A stretch of 64,000 bases of DNA from Alphaproteobacteria bacterium (GTDB lineage: Bacteria; Pseudomonadota; Alphaproteobacteria; Caulobacterales; Hyphomonadaceae), in NCBI GenBank assembly GCA_018222605.1, contig JAAEZZ010000006.1, positions 144,071 through 208,070 of the forward strand, in the 5' to 3' direction. How positions within the stretch are numbered: position 1 is the first letter of the stretch; every line of letters starts with the position of its first letter. This document shows, piece by piece, positions 45,720 to 55,582 of this stretch. The position numbers and the translations under genes were made by a program. The notes below the pieces were generated by a model. It saw nothing but the letters and a program-made list of their open reading frames with translations. It was not told the origin of the DNA and ran no database searches.

Positions 45720-46624
45720 GCCCGCTGTCATCTACCGCCAAAAGCGAAGCGCCGAACGTTTCCTTCGAATTCTTCCCGCCTAAGAGCGAGGCCATGGCCA
45801 CTCGCCTGTGGGAAACGGTTGAGCGCCTGCAGCCCATGGCGCCGGACTTTGTCTCTGTTACCTATGGGGCCGGTGGTTCCACGCGGGAGCGGACGCATGA
45901 CACAGTGCGCCGGATCGCTCAAGAGACCAGTCTTCGCCCTGCAGGCCATTTGACCTGTGTCGGGGCGACCAAGGAGGAAGTGCTCTCTGTCGCTGAAGAC
46001 TATTGGGACGCTGGCGTGAAGCATATCGTTGCCCTGCGCGGTGACCCGCCGGCAGGCATGGGCGAAAAGTTTGAGCAATATCCGGGCGGCTTCCGGGATT
46101 CGATTGATCTGATCCAGGGCATTCGCGAGCACCGTCCGGAGCTTGGTCGCTGTTTTGAAATCTCCGTATCCTGTTATCCGGAACTGCACCCGGAAAGCCA
46201 GGGCTGGGACGCCGAGATTGCGTTCCTGAAAGCCAAGCAGGATGCAGGCGCCGACCGCGCGATCACACAATTTTTCTTTGAGCCGCAGGTCTATCTAAAC
46301 TTTCTGGAAAAGGCGCGTGCGGGCGGTGTGACCATGCCGATCGTGCCTGGCATCATGCTGCAGCCAAACTTCAAGGGCCTGAAGCGCATCGCCGCGCTGT
46401 GCGGCTCCAGCCTGCCGGACTGGCTGCACGAGCTGTATGAAGGCCTGGATGAGGATGAAGAGACGCGCGAGCTGGTGACGGCAAATGTCGCGGCGGATCT
46501 TTGCCGTCAGTTGTCGGATGAAGGGGTACGCAACTTCCATTTCTATACGCTGAACCGGGCCGGGCTGGCGCTGTCCACTTGCCGCCTGCTGGGGCTGAAA
46601 CCCAATTCCGCAAAGGCGGCCTGA
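45716..46624 (+). CDS. metF: 5,10-Methylenetetrahydrofolate reductase
   Basis: MetF reduces 5,10-methylene-THF to 5-methyl-THF, the methyl donor for MetH. The 302-residue protein begins MSPLSSTAKSEAPNVSFEFFPPKSE; the FEFFPPK stretch, VTYGAGGSTRERT, HLTCVGATKEE and ALRGDPP are family signatures for FAD and folate binding. ATG 45716 overlaps the regulator's stop, so the two are coupled. It is the first enzyme of the methionine operon. Confidence 0.96.
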   Translation: MSPLSSTAKSEAPNVSFEFFPPKSEAMATRLWETVERLQPMAPDFVSVTYGAGGSTRERTHDTVRRIAQETSLRPAGHLTCVGATKEEVLSVAEDYWDAGVKHIVALRGDPPAGMGEKFEQYPGGFRDSIDLIQGIREHRPELGRCFEISVSCYPELHPESQGWDAEIAFLKAKQDAGADRAITQFFFEPQVYLNFLEKARAGGVTMPIVPGIMLQPNFKGLKRIAALCGSSLPDWLHELYEGLDEDEETRELVTANVAADLCRQLSDEGVRNFHFYTLNRAGLALSTCRLLGLKPNSAKAA

Positions 46625-46626
46625 TC

Positions 46627-47055
46627 ATGGCAGACAATCCGATCCACATCACGCTGGTCACGCTCGGCGTGGCAGACGTGCAGGCATCAGCCGCATATTA
46701 CGAGGCGCTTGGCCTGAAGCGGGCGGCAGCCTCTCAGGAGGCTGTTGCCTTCTTTGACATGGGCGGCGTCGCGCTCGGTCTGTTCGGGCGAGAATCTCTG
46801 GCAGAGGATGCCGGTGTGCCAGCAGCAGGCGACGGGTTTCGCGCTGTGACGCTGGCCTGGAACCAGGTTGACGAGGCCTCTGTCGATGCAGCGATCGAGC
46901 GCGCGGTGGCGGCCGGCGGCAGGCTGGTGAAAACCGCCGAAAAAGTATTCTGGGGTGGCTATTCCGGTTATTTTTCTGACCCTGACGGCCACCTCTGGGA
47001 AGTGGCCTACAACCCGTATGCGCCTTTGCGCGACGACGGATCAATGGAGCTGTAG
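46627..47055 (+). CDS. VOC (glyoxalase/bleomycin-resistance fold) protein
   Basis: The 142-residue protein has the paired beta-alpha-beta-beta-beta pattern of the vicinal oxygen chelate family: ITLVTLGVADVQASAAYYEALGLKR at the start and GYFSDPDGHLWEVAYNP near the end, with the DPDGHLWE part typical for one metal-ligand glutamate. The reaction is unknown. It lies between metF and the first metH half, three bases from each neighbour, so it belongs to the operon. Confidence 0.85.
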   Translation: MADNPIHITLVTLGVADVQASAAYYEALGLKRAAASQEAVAFFDMGGVALGLFGRESLAEDAGVPAAGDGFRAVTLAWNQVDEASVDAAIERAVAAGGRLVKTAEKVFWGGYSGYFSDPDGHLWEVAYNPYAPLRDDGSMEL

Positions 47056-47058
47056 ACA

Positions 47059-48132
47059 ATGAACAGACAGGAGCGCATTGCGGCGCTAAAGGCGGCTGCA
47101 AAGGAACGCATTCTCATTCTCGATGGCTCATGGGGCGTGATGATCCAGCGCCGGGGGCTGGAAGAGGCTGACTATCGCGCGGACCGTTTTGGCGAGGACA
47201 AATATCCCGGCCAGATGAAGGGGAATAATGATATTCTCTGCATCACACGGCCGGACATCGTGACCGACCTGCACGATGCCTATTATGGTGCGGGGGCGGA
47301 CATTTCAGAGACGAACACTTTCTCTGCGACCGTGATCGCGCAGGATGATTATAAGCTGGACCCGCAATCGGTGTGGGACATCAATCTGGAAGGCGCGAAG
47401 CTGGGCCGTGCCGCAGCCGATGCCTGGACGGCGAAGGAGCCGCACAAGCCGCGCTTCCTCGCTGGCTCTATCGGGCCGTTGAACAAGATGCTGTCCATGT
47501 CGTCCGATGTGAATGATCCGGGTGCGCGTTCTGTCACCTTTGATGAAGTATATGATGCCTATCGCCATCAGATTCGTGCCCTGAATGAGGGCGGCGTGGA
47601 CCTCTATCTGATCGAAACGATTACGGACACGCTGAACTGCAAGGCCTGCATCAAGGCGATCATGGATTTGGAAGAAGAGGGCATGGACAAGCTGCCGATC
47701 TGGATTTCCGGCACGATTACAGACCGGTCCGGCCGCACGCTTTCGGGGCAGACGGTCGAGGCGTTCTGGAATTCCGTGCGTCATGCCAAGCCCTTTGCAA
47801 TCGGCTTCAATTGCGCACTTGGCGCAGACCTGATGCGGCCGCACATCGCGGCGCTGTCGCGTGTAGCGGATACGCTGGTCGCGGCCTATCCAAATGCCGG
47901 CCTGCCGAACGAGATGGGGCAGTATGACGAGGAACCGGAAGAGACCTCCGGCTCTGTCGGCGGATGGGCAAAGGATGGCCTGGTGAACATTTTGGGTGGA
48001 TGCTGTGGTACGACGCCGGAACATATCGCCGCGATTGCGAAGGCCGTTGAAGGGGTGAAACCACGCACCCCAGTACCGAGCAAGCACACAATGCGCCTCG
48101 CAGGGCTAGAGCCGTTCGAGGTGGCATCATGA
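47059..48132 (+). CDS. metH: Methionine synthase, homocysteine-binding half (split MetH, N-terminal module)
   Basis: This 357-residue protein equals only the first module of cobalamin-dependent methionine synthase, the homocysteine S-methyltransferase barrel. [17 protein letters not shown] begins the barrel; the zinc-thiolate cysteines are in GFNCALG (about 253) and [11 protein letters not shown] (about 314-315). It must work with the separate folate/B12 protein encoded at 48554. Split MetH is known in several alphaproteobacteria. The stop overlaps the next start by four bases. Confidence 0.93.
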   Translation: MNRQERIAALKAAAKERILILDGSWGVMIQRRGLEEADYRADRFGEDKYPGQMKGNNDILCITRPDIVTDLHDAYYGAGADISETNTFSATVIAQDDYKLDPQSVWDINLEGAKLGRAAADAWTAKEPHKPRFLAGSIGPLNKMLSMSSDVNDPGARSVTFDEVYDAYRHQIRALNEGGVDLYLIETITDTLNCKACIKAIMDLEEEGMDKLPIWISGTITDRSGRTLSGQTVEAFWNSVRHAKPFAIGFNCALGADLMRPHIAALSRVADTLVAAYPNAGLPNEMGQYDEEPEETSGSVGGWAKDGLVNILGGCCGTTPEHIAAIAKAVEGVKPRTPVPSKHTMRLAGLEPFEVAS

Positions 48133-48557
48133 TGAAGGAGGATGTAAAAGCAGGCGACCTCTTCGTTTTCTATGGCCTGCTGAAGCTGGGCGCGGTAGGG
48201 CAGCCGGCGGATCTGCCGCTGTCGACGGCAGGTGCGTTTGGCGAGGCTTGCCGGTTCCGTGGGCGGATGGTCGATCTGGGCGGATTTCCGGGGGTCGTAG
48301 ATGGGGACGAACTATGCCATGGTATTCGCTGGCAGATCAGCGATCCGGCGATCATGCCCGCCATGGATGCCTTTGAGGATGTTACGGAAGACCCGGAAAC
48401 GAGCCTCTATCTGCGCACGCAAATTCCCCTGCTGGATGATGCAGGAAGCGAGACAGGCGAGATGGCCTGGATTTATTGGTATAACCGGCCCGTGGAAGGA
48501 TTTCCGCTCGTGGCTGATGGCAACTGGCCCCTCGATGCCGGGAAGACGAGAAAATGA
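48129..48557 (+). CDS. Gamma-glutamylcyclotransferase-like protein within the metH pair
   Basis: The 142-residue protein shows the GGCT/AIG2-like layout: [15 protein letters not shown] near the N-terminus, where the family has a YGxLK-type loop, then [17 protein letters not shown] and [12 protein letters not shown], where the acid residue expected for catalysis would sit in the MDAFED stretch. It may act on gamma-glutamyl compounds; no proof. It overlaps both metH halves by four bases (ATGA-type), so it is made together with them. Confidence 0.72.
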   Translation: MMKEDVKAGDLFVFYGLLKLGAVGQPADLPLSTAGAFGEACRFRGRMVDLGGFPGVVDGDELCHGIRWQISDPAIMPAMDAFEDVTEDPETSLYLRTQIPLLDDAGSETGEMAWIYWYNRPVEGFPLVADGNWPLDAGKTRK

Positions 48558-51187
48558 CAGCAGCAGCTTCGCAAACTTTTGTAAACGTTGGTGAGCGGAC
48601 GAATGTTACAGGCTCCGCACGCTTTCGCAAGATGATCACCGAAGGGCGCTATGCTGATGCGGTCGAGGTCGCGCGCCAGCAGGTGGAGAACGGCGCGCAG
48701 GTGATCGACGTCAATATGGATGAAGGCATGCTTGATGGCGCCGAGGCCATGCGTACCTTTCTCAATCTGATCGCGGCTGAGCCGGATATTGCCCGCGTAC
48801 CCGTGATGATCGACTCCTCGAAATGGGACGTCATCAAGGCTGGTCTTAAATGCGTGCAGGGCAAGGCCATTGTAAACTCCATCTCCATGAAGGAAGGGGA
48901 AGAACAATTCCGCAAGCAGGCCCGCGAATGCCTCGCTTTCGGGGCGGCAGTCGTTGTTATGGCCTTCGATGAGACAGGGCAGGCGGACACCAAGGCGCGC
49001 AAGGTAGAGATCTGTCAGCGTGCATTCCGTATCCTGACCGAAGAGGTGGGTTTCCCGGCAGAAGACATCATCTTTGACCCGAACATCTTCGCGGTCGCGA
49101 CAGGTATTGAAGAGCACAATAATTACGCCGTGGATTTCATCGAAGCGGCCAAGGTGATCCGCGAGACATGCCCCGGCTGTCATATTTCGGGCGGGCTCTC
49201 AAACGTGTCGTTCAGCTTTCGTGGTAACGAGCCGGTGCGCCGGGCGATGCACTCCGTATTCCTCTATTATGCCATCCCGGCGGGCCTGGATATGGCCATC
49301 GTCAATGCGGGCCAGCTGGATATCTATGATGATATCGAGCCTGAGCTGCGCGAACGGGTGGAGGACGTTATCCTCAACCGCCGCGATGACGCGACAGAAC
49401 GCCTGATCGAGATTGCCGAAGGTTTCAAGGGCCAGAAAGGCAAGGCGCAGGAGAAGGATCTTTCATGGCGCGAAGCCCCGGTCGAGAAGCGTCTGGAGCA
49501 CGCGCTGGTGCACGGCATCACGGAATTCATCAATGACGATACCGAAGAGGCGCGCCTGAAGGCGGACCGTCCGCTGCACGTCATTGAAGGGCCGCTGATG
49601 GACGGCATGAATGTGGTGGGAGACTTGTTCGGCTCCGGCAAGATGTTCCTGCCGCAGGTGGTGAAATCCGCGCGCGTGATGAAGCAGGCTGTGGCCTGGC
49701 TTGAACCCTATATGGAAGAGGAAAAGCAACGTCTTGGTACGGTTGATGTCTCCAATGGCAAGGTGTTGATGGCGACCGTGAAAGGCGATGTGCACGACAT
49801 TGGCAAGAATATTGTCGGCGTCGTGCTGGCCTGTAATGGTTATGAGATCCTGGACTTGGGCGTCATGGTGCCGGCGGAGACGATCCTCGACACGGCGGCG
49901 AATGAGAGTGTCGATATCATTGGCCTCTCCGGCCTGATCACACCGAGTCTGGACGAGATGGTCTATGTCGCATCCGAGATGGAACGCCGCGGCATGAAGC
50001 AACCACTGCTGATTGGCGGCGCGACGACCAGCCCGGCGCATACGGCGGTGAAGATCGAGCCGGCCATCCGCTGCGCGCCCGTGGTGCATGTGGCGGATGC
50101 GAGCCGTGCGGTGGGGGTCGTCAGCTCACTGCTGAGTGAAGACGAGAAAGACAATTTCGTCACCCAGACCAAAGCGCGCTATGAGCGTATGCGGGAATCC
50201 CGTGCGGGTGGGCCGCCGAAACCGCGCCTGCCGCTGGCAGAGGCGCGCGAGGCCCGGCTGAAGCTGGACTGGGATGCCTACAGCCCTCCCAAGCCGACCT
50301 ATGAGGGCGTGAAGACGTTCAAGGATTTCGACCTTGCCACGCTGGCGCGTTATATCGACTGGACGCCTTACTTCTCGGCCTGGGATCTTGCCGGAAAGTA
50401 TCCGCAAATTCTGAAGGACGAGATTGTCGGGGAAGCGGCCTCAAGCCTCTGGCGCGACACGCAGGCCATGATGCAGGTACTGATTGGCGAAAGCTGGTTC
50501 CAGCCGAAGGCTGTGGTTGGCTTCTGGAGGGCTAATTCCGATGGTGACGACATCCGTCTCGGCACGGGCGATGTGTTCCACACGCTGCGCCAGCAGATGG
50601 TGAAGGACAATACGCGCGCCAATTTTGCCCTGTCGGACTTCATCGCGCCGGAAGGCGATGACTGGATCGGGGGCTTTTGTGTGACCTCTGGTCTGCAGGC
50701 GGAAGAAATTGCCGAGGAGTTCAAGACCAAGGGCGACGATTATTCTTCTATCATGGTGAAAGCACTGGCAGACCGGTTTGCTGAGGCGCTGGCCGAATAC
50801 ATGCATGAGCGTGCCCGCAAGGAGCTGTGGGCCTATGCGCCGGAGGAGGACCTTTCCTGTGAGGAGCTGATTGCCGAGAAGTATCGCGGTATCCGCCCCG
50901 CGCCAGGCTATCCCAGCCAGCCGGAGCACACTGAAAAGGAAACCCTTTTCAAACTGCTGGATGTGGAAAACCGCATCGGCGTTTCCCTGACCAGCAGCTT
51001 TGCGATGACCCCGGCGGCCAGCGTTTCCGGCATGTACTTCGCGCATCCGGATAGTGTGTATTTCGCGGTCGGACGGATCGAGAAAGACCAGGTTGAGGAC
51101 TATGCCCGGCGCAAGGGGTGGGATACCCGCAAGGCTGAGCGCTGGCTGGCGCCAATCCTCAATTATGATCCGTTTGCGGTCGGTTAG
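48554..51187 (+). CDS. metH: Methionine synthase, folate/cobalamin/activation half (split MetH, C-terminal modules)
   Basis: The 877-residue protein carries the remaining modules of cobalamin-dependent methionine synthase. A pterin-binding (methyl-THF) barrel starts [16 protein letters not shown]; the B12 cap and Rossmann domain contain [12 protein letters not shown] (about 410-421) with the histidine that ligands cobalt, and [13 protein letters not shown]; the SAM-binding reactivation domain ends the protein with [15 protein letters not shown] and a [16 protein letters not shown] stretch. It should methylate homocysteine with the partner encoded at 47059. The stop overlaps the convergent DUF5694 stop by three bases. 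Confidence 0.96.
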   Translation: MTAAASQTFVNVGERTNVTGSARFRKMITEGRYADAVEVARQQVENGAQVIDVNMDEGMLDGAEAMRTFLNLIAAEPDIARVPVMIDSSKWDVIKAGLKCVQGKAIVNSISMKEGEEQFRKQARECLAFGAAVVVMAFDETGQADTKARKVEICQRAFRILTEEVGFPAEDIIFDPNIFAVATGIEEHNNYAVDFIEAAKVIRETCPGCHISGGLSNVSFSFRGNEPVRRAMHSVFLYYAIPAGLDMAIVNAGQLDIYDDIEPELRERVEDVILNRRDDATERLIEIAEGFKGQKGKAQEKDLSWREAPVEKRLEHALVHGITEFINDDTEEARLKADRPLHVIEGPLMDGMNVVGDLFGSGKMFLPQVVKSARVMKQAVAWLEPYMEEEKQRLGTVDVSNGKVLMATVKGDVHDIGKNIVGVVLACNGYEILDLGVMVPAETILDTAANESVDIIGLSGLITPSLDEMVYVASEMERRGMKQPLLIGGATTSPAHTAVKIEPAIRCAPVVHVADASRAVGVVSSLLSEDEKDNFVTQTKARYERMRESRAGGPPKPRLPLAEAREARLKLDWDAYSPPKPTYEGVKTFKDFDLATLARYIDWTPYFSAWDLAGKYPQILKDEIVGEAASSLWRDTQAMMQVLIGESWFQPKAVVGFWRANSDGDDIRLGTGDVFHTLRQQMVKDNTRANFALSDFIAPEGDDWIGGFCVTSGLQAEEIAEEFKTKGDDYSSIMVKALADRFAEALAEYMHERARKELWAYAPEEDLSCEELIAEKYRGIRPAPGYPSQPEHTEKETLFKLLDVENRIGVSLTSSFAMTPAASVSGMYFAHPDSVYFAVGRIEKDQVEDYARRKGWDTRKAERWLAPILNYDPFAVG

Positions 51188-52026
51188 TCTTCCAGATAGG
51201 GCTGGGTTTCAATCAGTTCATAGCCCGGCGTGTTCTGAATGAAATGGCGGAGCCAGTAATTGTGGCCTGCGCCATAGATGACGAGGATGCGGTCTCCGGG
51301 CCGGGCGGCTTCGGTCAGGTTTGAGAAAATCTCCGCATTGCGGGCGTACCAGCCATAATTGAGGGCTGCGCCGGCATGATCTTCCGCGTCTGAGAGCTTG
51401 AGGAGGCTATAATAGTAATCCTCATGCTCTGACTGGATGGTTTCAGGGCGATTGTGGTCTGTAAGGAGCTGGGAAATCGTTTCGGTTTTCTGGGCCTCTT
51501 CCTGCGCGGTTGCGCTTGCCTGGACCTTGGCAAGCATATCGTCGATCACCTGCGTCTGGCCGGTGCGCTCTGCAAAGGCCTGAACCCGGTCAAAGGGGAA
51601 GAAGGGAACCTCGCCCTCTCCCTCATCAATCGCGTAGACGCGATCCAGCCCCAGCTGTCCTGCAACGCGATAGCCGATCTGAACGGTCTCATTACGGTTT
51701 TCCGAAAGCATTGCGGGCGTATAGCTGGCAAAGCCTGGGTCTATGAGACTATCGGCCGGGCGTTGGCGCTCAATCGCAATGGCTGTTGGTTGAAACTCTG
51801 CCAAACGGTCGGCCAGGGCTTCAAGCTCTGTCTGCCGTTTCGGGGTTAGCACATCGTCAGCTTCGGTGTTTACAAGGTCCAGTCCCGGATTTGCGAAATG
51901 GTAGACGCCCAGCACCATGACTTGAACGGTATCGTCAGAGGTTGATGGAGTAGGAGCGGCAGTTTCAACAGGCTGCGCAGACGCGCACCCGGCGAACAGG
52001 AACAGCGCGGCGAACATGTATCTCAT
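51184..52026 (-). CDS. DUF5694 lipoprotein
   Basis: A 280-residue protein with a lipoprotein signal (LFLFAGCAS, Cys14) and a DUF5694-like body: [20 protein letters not shown] near residue 35, [10 protein letters not shown], and the late [25 protein letters not shown]. The GAGH histidine, the early HF motif and the ER pair recall the TraB/EreA-type fold. No reaction is established. Confidence 0.82.
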   Translation of the reverse strand: MRYMFAALFLFAGCASAQPVETAAPTPSTSDDTVQVMVLGVYHFANPGLDLVNTEADDVLTPKRQTELEALADRLAEFQPTAIAIERQRPADSLIDPGFASYTPAMLSENRNETVQIGYRVAGQLGLDRVYAIDEGEGEVPFFPFDRVQAFAERTGQTQVIDDMLAKVQASATAQEEAQKTETISQLLTDHNRPETIQSEHEDYYYSLLKLSDAEDHAGAALNYGWYARNAEIFSNLTEAARPGDRILVIYGAGHNYWLRHFIQNTPGYELIETQPYLED

Positions 52027-52179
52027 GACAGATCTCTCCTTTTCAGGTGAGATGCAGCGAGATGAGCATTTGGATGCAGGCGGCTGGCAATAAAATCACG
52101 ATGGACGCGACTGGCTTGTCTGGCAATCCGGAGACGAGTCGTATAAGAGAAAAGACAACCTTGTCATCGGGAGGCAGAC

Positions 52180-53604
52180 ATGGGCACCAAACGGCTTAGT
52201 GGCGAAAACGCCAAGATCGTTGCAACGCTTGGACCGGGCAGCCGCAGTCCGCGCGAAGTGCTCGCGCTGGCATATGCCGGTGTGGATGTCTTCCGCCTGA
52301 ATTTCAGCCACGGCGAACATGCGGCGCACCAGGAAGCGCTGAACGCAGTACGCGCGGCCGAGAAGGAGAGCGGCCGTCCGCTGGCCACGCTGGGAGATTT
52401 GCAGGGCCCGAAAGTGCGCGTCGGCAGCCTGCCAAATGGTGAACTGCGTCTGCGTTACAAACAGGAATATGCGCTCGTCGCCGCTGAGACGACGGATGCT
52501 GAAGACACTATCCCTGTGCCCCACGCAGAGATCGTCGACATGCTGGAAGAGGGCGATGTTATTCTGGTGGATGATGGCAAGCTGATCTTCACGGTGACGG
52601 CCGTGGGCGATGCCCCGAAAGTGCGCGCGGATGTGCCGGGCAAGCTGACCGACAAGAAGGGCTTCACGGTGCGCGGCAAGGCCCTGCCGGTGCGCGCGCT
52701 GACGGAGAAGGATCGCAAGGATCTCGATTTCGCGCTGGAGATCGGCGTGGACATCATCGCGCTGAGCTTCGTGCAGACGGTCGAGGATGTGGAAGAGGTG
52801 AAGGCCATCATTGATGGCCGGGCGCCGCTCGTTTCCAAGCTGGAAAAGCCTGCGGCCATCGCCGACCTGGATGCCATTGTCGAGGCGTCCGATGCTGTGA
52901 TGGTGGCGCGCGGAGATCTGGGCGTTGAGTTCGCGCCAGAGGAAGTGCCGATCATCCAGCGCCGGATTGTCCGGTGCGCGCGGGGGCTGGGCCGTCCGGT
53001 CATCGTGGCGACGCAGATGCTGGAATCCATGATCGAGAATGCTGCGCCGACCCGGGCCGAGGCGTCCGATGTGGCCACGGCGATCTATCAGGGCGCGGAT
53101 GCCGTGATGCTGTCTGCTGAAACCGCTGTGGGTCGTCACCCGGCGACAACGGTAACGATCATGTCGCGCATCATCCGGGCAACCGAAGAGGCTGAAGATT
53201 ATCGCCGATCTCTCTCGCAATTCTCAGGGGATGTGCCTGCGCGCAACGCCATCGATGTTGTGGCCGAGACGGCGCAAGGCATGGCGGAGGCAGAAGGCGC
53301 GACTGCGCTGGCCCTTCGCACGGGAGCTTTCTCGCGGCTGGCCAGATTTTCCCGCGTGCGAGGCGCTGCACCGATCCTGTATGGTTCGCTGGATGACCAG
53401 CGCCTGCGCACGGCATGTCTGCTGTGGGGCGTACATCCCCAGCGCCTGAATGCCGGGGCCGACTATTGGTATCGTGATCTGATGGATGCGGCAGGCCTTG
53501 ACGGCCGGGTCGCCTATGCCCGCTGGGCTGGCGATGATCAGCGTTTCGCTTGGGAAGTGGGCGTCGGCAAGGGCGAGGGCGGCGAGAAAATTACCGGCGT
53601 ATGA
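52180..53604 (+). CDS. pyk: Pyruvate kinase
   Basis: Pyruvate kinase converts phosphoenolpyruvate and ADP to pyruvate and ATP, the last step of glycolysis. The 474-residue protein has KIVATLGPGSRS at the start, VFRLNFSHGEH (metal and phosphate ligands), a nucleotide-binding B domain, SKLEKPAAIADLDAIVEASDAVMVARGDLGVE with the catalytic lysine, and the signature ATQMLESMIENAAPTRAEASD. The 3' end overlaps the aspartic protease gene of the opposite strand by 14 bp. Confidence 0.97.
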   Translation: MGTKRLSGENAKIVATLGPGSRSPREVLALAYAGVDVFRLNFSHGEHAAHQEALNAVRAAEKESGRPLATLGDLQGPKVRVGSLPNGELRLRYKQEYALVAAETTDAEDTIPVPHAEIVDMLEEGDVILVDDGKLIFTVTAVGDAPKVRADVPGKLTDKKGFTVRGKALPVRALTEKDRKDLDFALEIGVDIIALSFVQTVEDVEEVKAIIDGRAPLVSKLEKPAAIADLDAIVEASDAVMVARGDLGVEFAPEEVPIIQRRIVRCARGLGRPVIVATQMLESMIENAAPTRAEASDVATAIYQGADAVMLSAETAVGRHPATTVTIMSRIIRATEEAEDYRRSLSQFSGDVPARNAIDVVAETAQGMAEAEGATALALRTGAFSRLARFSRVRGAAPILYGSLDDQRLRTACLLWGVHPQRLNAGADYWYRDLMDAAGLDGRVAYARWAGDDQRFAWEVGVGKGEGGEKITGV

Positions 53605-54124
53605 TGAGCTGGCTTTGCTTGAACTCGTAGGAATAAAGCTCGCCCAGAAAGGTCATGCCGAGCAGCGACTGTTCCAGTTCGTCGCGCAGGACCATGGCGT
53701 CCACATTCTTCACTTCGACCCGGCCGATGCGGATACTGTCCAGGGTTACGGCGGCGCCATAGGTGATGCCGCCAGCGGTGCGGATCTCCCAGCGATAGTC
53801 CAGCTTTTCGGGGTTGAGGCCCATGCGCTGGGCATCGCGATAAGTGAGAGCGACCGTGCTGGCGCCGGTATCGACCATGAATTTGACTGCGGTGCCGTGA
53901 ACTTCGGCGCGCGTCCAGTAATGCCCGTCATTCTCGCGGCTGATTACGGCGGCATTGGCGAAGCTGACAGAGCTGGTTTTATCGGTCGGGGCGGGCAGGG
54001 ATTCCGGCGGCAGGGTCTCTACGTGGACACCGCGATTTTGCAGGCCCGGAACGACAAGAAAGGATACCGTGCCTGCGATCGCACAGGCGGTGACAGCTCC
54101 GGCTACAAGTTTCCCTGCAAACAT
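53591..54124 (-). CDS. Retropepsin-like aspartic protease (clan AA, TIGR02281-type)
   Basis: The 177-residue product has an N-terminal signal anchor (about 5-27) and a single aspartic-protease-like domain: FMVDTGASTVAL (about 92-103) is the DTG motif, and LLGMTFLGELYSYEF is the second flap-end segment. Such one-domain proteins dimerise in the periplasm. The function in bacteria is mostly unknown. It overlaps pyk by 14 bases, tail to tail. Confidence 0.87.
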   Translation of the reverse strand: MFAGKLVAGAVTACAIAGTVSFLVVPGLQNRGVHVETLPPESLPAPTDKTSSVSFANAAVISRENDGHYWTRAEVHGTAVKFMVDTGASTVALTYRDAQRMGLNPEKLDYRWEIRTAGGITYGAAVTLDSIRIGRVEVKNVDAMVLRDELEQSLLGMTFLGELYSYEFKQSQLIIRR

Positions 54125-54135
54125 CGCCCGTCTCC

Positions 54136-54330
54136 CTATCGCTTGTCGAGCTTTTCCAGGTGCGCAATGCGGGACGGAAGCTCAGCCATTACCTTTTCGC
54201 GGCCTGCTTCCCCCATGGAGACCCATTTGCCGATTTCTGGCAGGGTGCGGCCACAGCCAAGGCACAAGCCTGTAGCAGCATCTACAGCACACACTTTTAT
54301 ACACGGGGACTTTATTGATTGGACTGTCAT
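54136..54330 (-). CDS. DUF1289 small cysteine-rich protein
   Basis: A 64-residue protein with the DUF1289 pattern SPCIKVC ... GLCLGCGRTLPEIGKWVSM, whose four cysteines probably bind metal or an iron-sulfur cluster. The family ends in an arginine-rich helix, as here (LPSRIAHLEKLDKR). ATG 54330 is preferred; the frame from 54411 adds 27 residues unlike the family. It is co-directional with the aspartic protease gene, 11 bases ahead of it. Confidence 0.85.
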   Translation of the reverse strand: MTVQSIKSPCIKVCAVDAATGLCLGCGRTLPEIGKWVSMGEAGREKVMAELPSRIAHLEKLDKR

Positions 54331-54461
54331 AAATATAGGGTAACCAAGGCAGGCAGCAGAGCAAGTTGTCTCATGAATGAGGTAATAAATCCTTGTCGCA
54401 AGGCTCTGCAATTCTCTGTTATAGTATGAAACCCGTTACATATGGGTAAGGAGGGACTATC

Positions 54462-55463
54462 TTGAGCGAACCGGCCCGCGAAACTTCGCCGCTTGAAGAT
54501 GCGCGCTCGCTGATCCGTCAGCGCGTTGATCTGGACCGGACGCCCGGTCAGCAGGTCCGCGAAGCGTTGCTGGGCATGGGCCGCGAAGGCGATTTCGGTC
54601 GCCTGGGTGAAGCTGCAGAATGGCTGGCCAATTGGCAGCACAGATTTCCGCCGCGTATCGAGAAACCTGTCCTGGCGGTGTTCGCCAGTTCCCATGGCCT
54701 TCAGGAAGAAGGCGTCTCCATGTCGACAAAGTCCGACACCCGGGCGCATGTGGATGCGTTGCGCGAAGGCAAGGCGCCCCTCTCGGCCATCGCGACGCAG
54801 GCCGGTGCCGGTATCAGAGTGTTCGACCTTGCGATTGACAAGCCGACCCCCAGCATTGCCGAAGAAGCAGCCATGTCAGAGCGCGAATGTGCTGCGACCA
54901 TTGCCTATGGCTTTGAAGCGACCGAGGACAAGCCGGACCTGCTGGCGCTGGCCGTATCCGGCGCCGGTGTCGGCACGGCCGCCGCAGCTGTCGCCTGCGC
55001 GCTGTATGGCGGCTCTCCGGATTACTGGGTGCGCCCGAGCAGCCAGGCTACCGCAGAGCTGTCGCGCCGCCGGGTTGATCTGGTCAGCCGGGCGTTGGCC
55101 CTGCACCGAGGGCATCTGTCTGACCCGCTGGAGGCGCTGCGCTATCTGGGCGGACGTGAACTGGCGGCTTGTGTCGGCGCGATTATCGCGGCCCGCCATC
55201 AGGGCATTCCGGTCGTGCTGGATGGATTTGCCACCACAATTGCGGCGGGCGTGGTGCACGCAATCGACCCTGCGGCGATCAGTCATTGCATGGCGTCTCA
55301 TGTGACGCGCCGGCCTGCGCACGAGGCCGCGGTCGAGCGCCTGGGCTTGCGGCCCCTGCTGCAGCTGGAATTCCAGACGGGAGGCGGTCTGGGCTCTGCC
55401 ACCGCTATCAGTCTGCTCAAAACGGCATGTGCGCCTTTTATCGCACAGCCCGAAACAGGTTGA
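54462..55463 (+). CDS. cobT: Nicotinate-nucleotide--dimethylbenzimidazole phosphoribosyltransferase
   Basis: CobT makes alpha-ribazole phosphate from nicotinate mononucleotide and dimethylbenzimidazole, the lower-ligand step of cobalamin synthesis. The 333-residue protein has the CobT features KPVLAVFASSHG, the GAGIRVFDLAID region, TIAYGFEAT, GGRELAACVGAIIAARHQGIPVVLDGF and the GGGLGSATAI end motif. The start is TTG 54462, with an excellent AAGGAGG seven bases ahead; an extended -10 (TGTTATAGT, 54417-54425) lies upstream. The window holds a B12-dependent MetH 3 kb away, which would use the product. Confidence 0.92.
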   Translation: MSEPARETSPLEDARSLIRQRVDLDRTPGQQVREALLGMGREGDFGRLGEAAEWLANWQHRFPPRIEKPVLAVFASSHGLQEEGVSMSTKSDTRAHVDALREGKAPLSAIATQAGAGIRVFDLAIDKPTPSIAEEAAMSERECAATIAYGFEATEDKPDLLALAVSGAGVGTAAAAVACALYGGSPDYWVRPSSQATAELSRRRVDLVSRALALHRGHLSDPLEALRYLGGRELAACVGAIIAARHQGIPVVLDGFATTIAAGVVHAIDPAAISHCMASHVTRRPAHEAAVERLGLRPLLQLEFQTGGGLGSATAISLLKTACAPFIAQPETG

Positions 55464-55582
55464 CGCAGTTTCCCCGACGAGAACCTGACGTTTACGCGCA
55501 CGTCACCTTGCCATAACGGTAAAATGGCGGAAATAGAGTGTAGTATTCGACGCCCTCAAAGGGCGCGCAGTGAGGAGCCGTC

